From Rebecca billardiae RCC1528 (Eukaryota > Haptophyta), in the NCBI GenBank assembly GCA_965240325.2, contig OZ251235.1, forward strand, positions 1,178,001 through 1,242,000: a DNA stretch of 64,000 nt. The letters run 5' to 3'. Under the pieces are notes generated by a model. It saw only the letters and a list, made by a program, of their open reading frames with translations, searched no databases and was not told the origin of the DNA. Each line of letters begins with the position of its first letter. Positions within the stretch are counted from its first letter, which is position 1. A program made the translations under genes and the position numbers. Of the stretch, positions 60,153-64,000 are shown one piece after another.

Positions 60153-62065
60153 CTACTGAAACACGCGTACGTGGGCCACCTCGAAGGAGGCTGGGCAGAC
60201 ATCGTCCGCGATGCCGTCCTGGCCGGCCCATTTGCCACCGACCGCGAGGTTCAGGATGAGGTGGAAGCGCTGGTCGAAGGGCCACGTGCGCCACGCGCCA
60301 TCGTCCGTATCGACCTTCCCCGCCCGCTCGCCCGGCGCCGGCTGCGCATCCTCCTCCGCCGGCGGCGCGCTCGCCTGCTCCACCTCGCGAGCAAACTCAA
60401 AATACGGCTCGGCGCCGTCGATGGAGAAGCGCAGGCGGTCGGGCGTCCACTGCACCGTGTACGTGTGGAAGGTCTCGTGCGCGTCCTCCAGCGTCGTCTG
60501 CGCACCGGCCGGCCGCGCGGGTCAGTGGCGCGCGGCGGATGAGAGCGCGCGGCCGACGGCTGCGCGGGCGCGCGCGCCGCGCGGCGGCGTGCCTCTTCCA
60601 GCCGGTGGGTGCCGTTCCGATGGTTGTGCGCATCCGTGTGCACGGAGGCGCGCACGACGCCCGGATCCGCCCCGATCTGCTCCATGATGTCGATCTCGCC
60701 CGATGCGGGCCAGCTGCGCCGCGCGAGCGCGAAAGGGCGCGGGAGGGACGGGCGTGTGCTGAGCCCTGTACGCGGCGTGAGCGCGCGTGCCGCGCACTGG
60801 CACTGCCGCCGAGCTGCGGCGGTGCGCGCGCGCGCGTGCTCGCGCGATCCGCCGACGCCGCCGACGGGGCGAGGCGCGCGCACCGGCCGTACGCGTTGTC
60901 CGTGGGGGCGAGCCAGATGGCGCCCCAGAGGCCACGGCGTGCAGGGGGCAGCTTGGCGCACACGTCCACCCTGCGTGCGCGCGCGCGCGCGCGCGCGCGT
61001 GCCGGGTGCCGGGTGCCCTGGCTGAGCGCTGGCCCTGAGCAGTGGCCGGTGATCGCGTGCGCGCAGGTGGGTAGCAGGTACTGTACAGTACAGTACGCGC
61101 GACGCGCGGGCGTACACCGCGGCGCACCTGCCGCACACCCAGTCGCCCCGCGTGCGAGTGCGCAGCCGAGCGCTGCTGAAGTCGCACCCGTTGCACGGCT
61201 CCCGCAGCGCGGTGATGCGCAGCGCGCCGTCGCGTGCGCACGCGTTCTCCACGCGGCCCTCCGTGTACCACTGTAGCTCTGCGGGGGGTGAGGGGCATGG
61301 CCGGGATGGGCGGGCATGGGGGGCGCGGCGTGCGCGGCCGTTGCGCGGGCGGGGGCGACGCGCTCGCGCGCGCGCCGGCGCGATGCGCGAGCGCGCACCC
61401 CCGTGCGAGGGCTGATGGATCCACTTGTTGCAGTTGGTTTGGAACTCCCAGCGCGCCGGGTCTGGCAGGCCTTCGTACTCGAACTCGTCGCGCCAGACGA
61501 GCTGCTCGCCCGGGGCTGCGGCGGGCTGCCGCGCTGGCGCGACGACGGGGGGCTCCGCGAGGGGGGGCGCTGCTGTGCGAGCGCTCGCGGGGGCCGAGGC
61601 GAAGGCGGCGGGCGGTGTGCGCAGGTCGTGCGGGGCGGCACTCGGCCGCTCATCGACAAGGCCGATCTGGGCGAGGTCGATTGCGCCGTCGTCTGCCGGG
61701 CGCTCGGGTGCCAGCAGAGGCGACGAGGCCACGGCATCCGCGGAGATCGCCGAGGCCCCGACGAAGGCGGACGGCGGCGTGCCAACCACCTCATGCGCGA
61801 TCACGATCGGTCCGGCGCAGGCAACGTCGATCTGGGCGAGGTCGATCGCGCTGTCGTCGGCCGGGCGCTCGGGCGCCAGCAGCACCGACGAGTCCACGGC
61901 GCTCGTGGGCTCTCCATGGAACTGCTGGCCACCCGTGCGCGGAACGTCTCGCGAGGGCCGAGGGCAACCGAACAGACGCGACACGCACGCCACAAGCGCG
62001 CGCAGGAGATCCGAGAGAGCCGCCCGTGCGGTCTGTGGGCATGGCCGGCTTGAGCCGGGCGCCAT
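60153..62065 (-). CDS. GH16 family beta-glucanase (laminarinase-like)
   Basis: Exons 62065-61399, 61278-61128, 60970-60884, 60713-60593, 60497-60153; 456 aa. Hydrolyses beta-1,3/1,4-glucans such as laminarin/chrysolaminarin or wall glucans. A weakly hydrophobic N-terminal stretch (ALSDLLRALVACVSRLFGC) may be a signal anchor. Residues about 60-160 hold two copies of an Ala/Pro-rich unit with APERPADDxAIDLAQI. GH16 domain: QLVWRDEFEYEG, WIHQPSHGELQWYTEGRVENA across intron 1, LPPARRGLWGAIWLAP, and the catalytic GEIDIMEQ (E-I-D-I-M-E nucleophile and acid/base) in exon 4, then FHTYTVQWTPDRLRFSIDG and FHLILNLAVGGKW. Intron 4 is GC-AG (60592-60498); the frame needs it. Confidence 0.88.
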
Positions 62066-63553
62066 GCCTGTCGGCCAAGACGACAGGCACGGCCCGCGCG
62101 GAAGGGGGGAAAGACAGTCCGGAGCCACAACAAGGTGTGCAGGGGAGGCACCGCGGGAGATCCAACGCTGCTCGTATCTTCGCCCTTGGCCAGGCAGTGG
62201 ATGAATTGGAATATGGGCCAGCCTCCGACGACGACCCCAGGTAGCACTAGTAACACACGCAGATGCTGTCTCTAACCGATCTGGCGCTGCGTCCGCTGAG
62301 ACGATCTCTTCAGAAAGCTCCCATCAACAGCTTGTGAGAGTCAATCAGCCGGGCCGCCGGATTCAATCGTGTGCCTCAAGGCTCAAGGAGCTGTCGTCGA
62401 TTGACCTCAGGACGGTCTATACACACGAACGTTCCACGCGGCTGGGCGAGCCGCCTTCTCCACTGCAGGTGGCCACGCCGCCGATGGGATCAGGTCCCTG
62501 ACCTGCGGTGAGATCCCTCCTTGCCACACTACTGTACCTTGCATGGCCACGACGCTTGGATCGGCGGCGGCTCGTCCGAGCGCCGCCTCGCACCCAGGGC
62601 GGCGGCTCGTCACGCGCTGCGCGATGGTGTGCCCGCACGGGGCAAGGTGACATTGACCAGCCGGTATTTGCCTGCGCGGAAGAGGCGCGGCCTCCGAGCC
62701 CGCGCGACGACACGATCTCGTAGAGAAGGAAGGACAAGCTGTATGTATGCGTATGCGCAGTGTGCACACGCTCACACGCACACACGCGCACGCACAATGG
62801 CCAGCAGCACGCATGAGGAGCAGTCCATCACAGGCTCAGGCACGCCCACGCTTTTGTGCGCCTCGTGCGTACCGGTGGATGCCCAACGCTCAGGTTCTTT
62901 GCCACCCTCTACAGCATGTGTTTCATGGTTTAGGTGAACCTGGCTCTGATCCACTGCTGCTCCACGTTGACGCCTCTCCCGAGCAGGACAAGCTGCGTGA
63001 TTTCCACAATCTGGACGAGCTCTTACAAGGGCGCACGGCTCTCGTATCTTACAAAGTCATTCTCCTCGTCGTCGCTCGTGAGTTCACGACTGAATGGCAA
63101 GGAGTGGCCACGCCGAGAAGAGACAAGATGCGTCAGCTCGATCTCGGTGCGGACAGGAGTCCGTGGGCTCGTCGGACCCGAGTGGCCAGCCCGCACCGTT
63201 CGAATCGCAGATCTCGTGCCATCCACGACGGCTTCGACCAGGGGGCGAACCACGGCATTCTACATTTGCGGCTCGGCGCTCGTCAAGGGCAGCAGTCCAT
63301 CTGACACGGGATCTCGCGCCCACAGCTCCCGCCATTTCTCGTCCCGCCGGCCAACGGGCTCGCTTGCCGGTCAGTTTCCGGTGGACCACGCGAAATCCGG
63401 AATTCTGCGGCCTTGCGGGGTAAACTGTAGTGTACAGTACCCTTGATCAGAAGACGGGTATTCCGTTTTACTGGTCGTACGAATGAGATCCGCCAACCGC
63501 CATCCGCCGACGCAGTCCGCGCTCGTGGTTGTGTCGTCGGCGGCGGCCTGGCC
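62066..63553. other. intergenic, possible unrecognised coding remnant
   Basis: No firm gene. On the minus strand, 63253-63023 and then about 63022-62930 read with ordinary protein composition (RTPVRTEIELTHLVSSRRG..., then ELVQIVEITQLVLLGRGVNV), separated by an in-frame TAA inside GTAAGA, so a decayed or spliced gene is possible. The plus frame 62934-63446 is also open. No family recognised. Confidence 0.35.
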
Positions 63554-64000
63554 ATGAACGATCTCGTGAAGCGCCAACGGACGTGTTTGCGCCAAGGCTT
63601 CGATGCCAAGTCTTGGGAGCCCCCGCTCACGCCGCGGGGAACCAATGCTCTCTTTGTGCTGGGCCTGTACCCGCAAGCCAACGCGAGCGTCACGAACGTG
63701 AGCCGCACCGAGATCGAGATGCGCGAGCTGCTTACGCCCGTGCCGCCCATCACCTGGGTGGACCTGTGCACGCTCAGCTCAACCACAACGAATGCTGCGA
63801 TTGACCAGCGCGTGCTCGCGAGCTTTGCGAGCGACGTCGAGCTCGTGTCCGCCTGGCTCACGCGCTTCAACGAGCACCTGGACTCGATGTGCGCGCGCTT
63901 CCCCGCATGCGCGTACGTGGCGGGGCGCACATGCCAGGCGGCATTCGACAAGGCCATCGAGCTGGGTCTCGTGAAGCGCATCGCATTCATCTCCGAGCAG
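63554..64000 (+). CDS. unidentified protein, 5' part only (runs off window)
   Basis: ATG at 63554 opens 149 codons to the window end without stop; the frame is also open upstream. Composition is ordinary: GTNALFVLGLYPQANASVTN, then PVPPITWVDLCTLSSTT, then a helical Asp/Glu-rich part (ASFASDVELVSAWLTRFNEHLDSMCARF) and YVAGRTCQAAFDKAIELG. The alternation of hydrophobic strands and helices suggests an alpha/beta enzyme. I do not recognise the family. No introns are needed in the visible part. Confidence 0.6.
   Translation, partial: MNDLVKRQRTCLRQGFDAKSWEPPLTPRGTNALFVLGLYPQANASVTNVSRTEIEMRELLTPVPPITWVDLCTLSSTTTNAAIDQRVLASFASDVELVSAWLTRFNEHLDSMCARFPACAYVAGRTCQAAFDKAIELGLVKRIAFISEQ

Noticed and set aside
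63195-63215. T-loop-like GTTCGAATC suggesting a tRNA gene
   Set aside because: No matching acceptor, D or anticodon stems could be drawn around it.

Overview
This is a GC-rich nuclear segment from a unicellular, flagellated, photosynthetic eukaryote. I infer an alga with a secondary red plastid, most likely a haptophyte. The clues are a phosphoglycerate kinase with a signal peptide ending in Phe-Ser-Ala-Pro, a long SPEF2/CPC1-type axonemal protein, a secreted GH16 glucanase, an alpha carbonic anhydrase, spliceosomal introns in most genes (mostly GTGCG...AG, one GC-AG), and (TA)n microsatellites between genes. Species and plastid type are inferences. Exon borders were set by reading frame, splice dinucleotides and family motifs, without transcripts.

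Layout. 1-1008: 3' part of an alpha carbonic anhydrase. 3341-10798: a young, near-intact Ty1/copia retrotransposon on the minus strand, with target-site duplication TAATA. Its LTRs differ at one base apart from an assembly gap. Gag-protease is joined to integrase by a textbook -1 frameshift heptamer, and a second frame break lies at the start of reverse transcriptase. 11871-14128: a Tim44-like mitochondrial protein diverging from a VTT/TVP38 membrane protein. 14713-20326: a SNF2 ATPase diverging from a PARP (WGR-WWE-WGR-catalytic). 20596-25993: exosome subunit RRP46 diverging from a five-exon protein with receiver-like domains and a PEP/pyruvate-binding ATP-grasp domain. 26000-28900: gene-poor, with a tandem duplication and an AT-richer island. 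28932-34891: a TPR/MYND protein, CNOT9, and a pentameric ligand-gated channel diverging from CNOT9. 35305-38366: a MORC-like GHKL protein and plastid phosphoglycerate kinase.

38400-44790 is an accessory, repeat-bearing island. It holds a truncated Ulp1-like peptidase ORF between two identical 56-bp direct repeats, a 59-bp-arm near-perfect palindrome with a third degenerate arm, and low-confidence ORFs. 44793-48395: an APP1/DUF2183 phosphatase diverging from a cytochrome b5 reductase, then a tail-anchored FKBP-TPR immunophilin. 48498-54622: SPEF2-like, diverging from the FKBP. 55055-59226: a 1244-aa uncharacterised protein with nucleotidyltransferase-like signatures. 60153-62065: GH16 glucanase. 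63554-64000: the 5' end of an unidentified gene cut by the window.

Six gene pairs are head-to-head with 96-274 bp between start codons, so compact bidirectional promoters seem to be the rule. The SNF2/PARP pair looks like a small DNA-repair/chromatin module. The stretches most worth attention are the copia frameshift architecture, the palindrome/repeat island at 38.6-41.2 kb, and the 62-bp C8/G8 element present in inverted orientation 27 kb apart.
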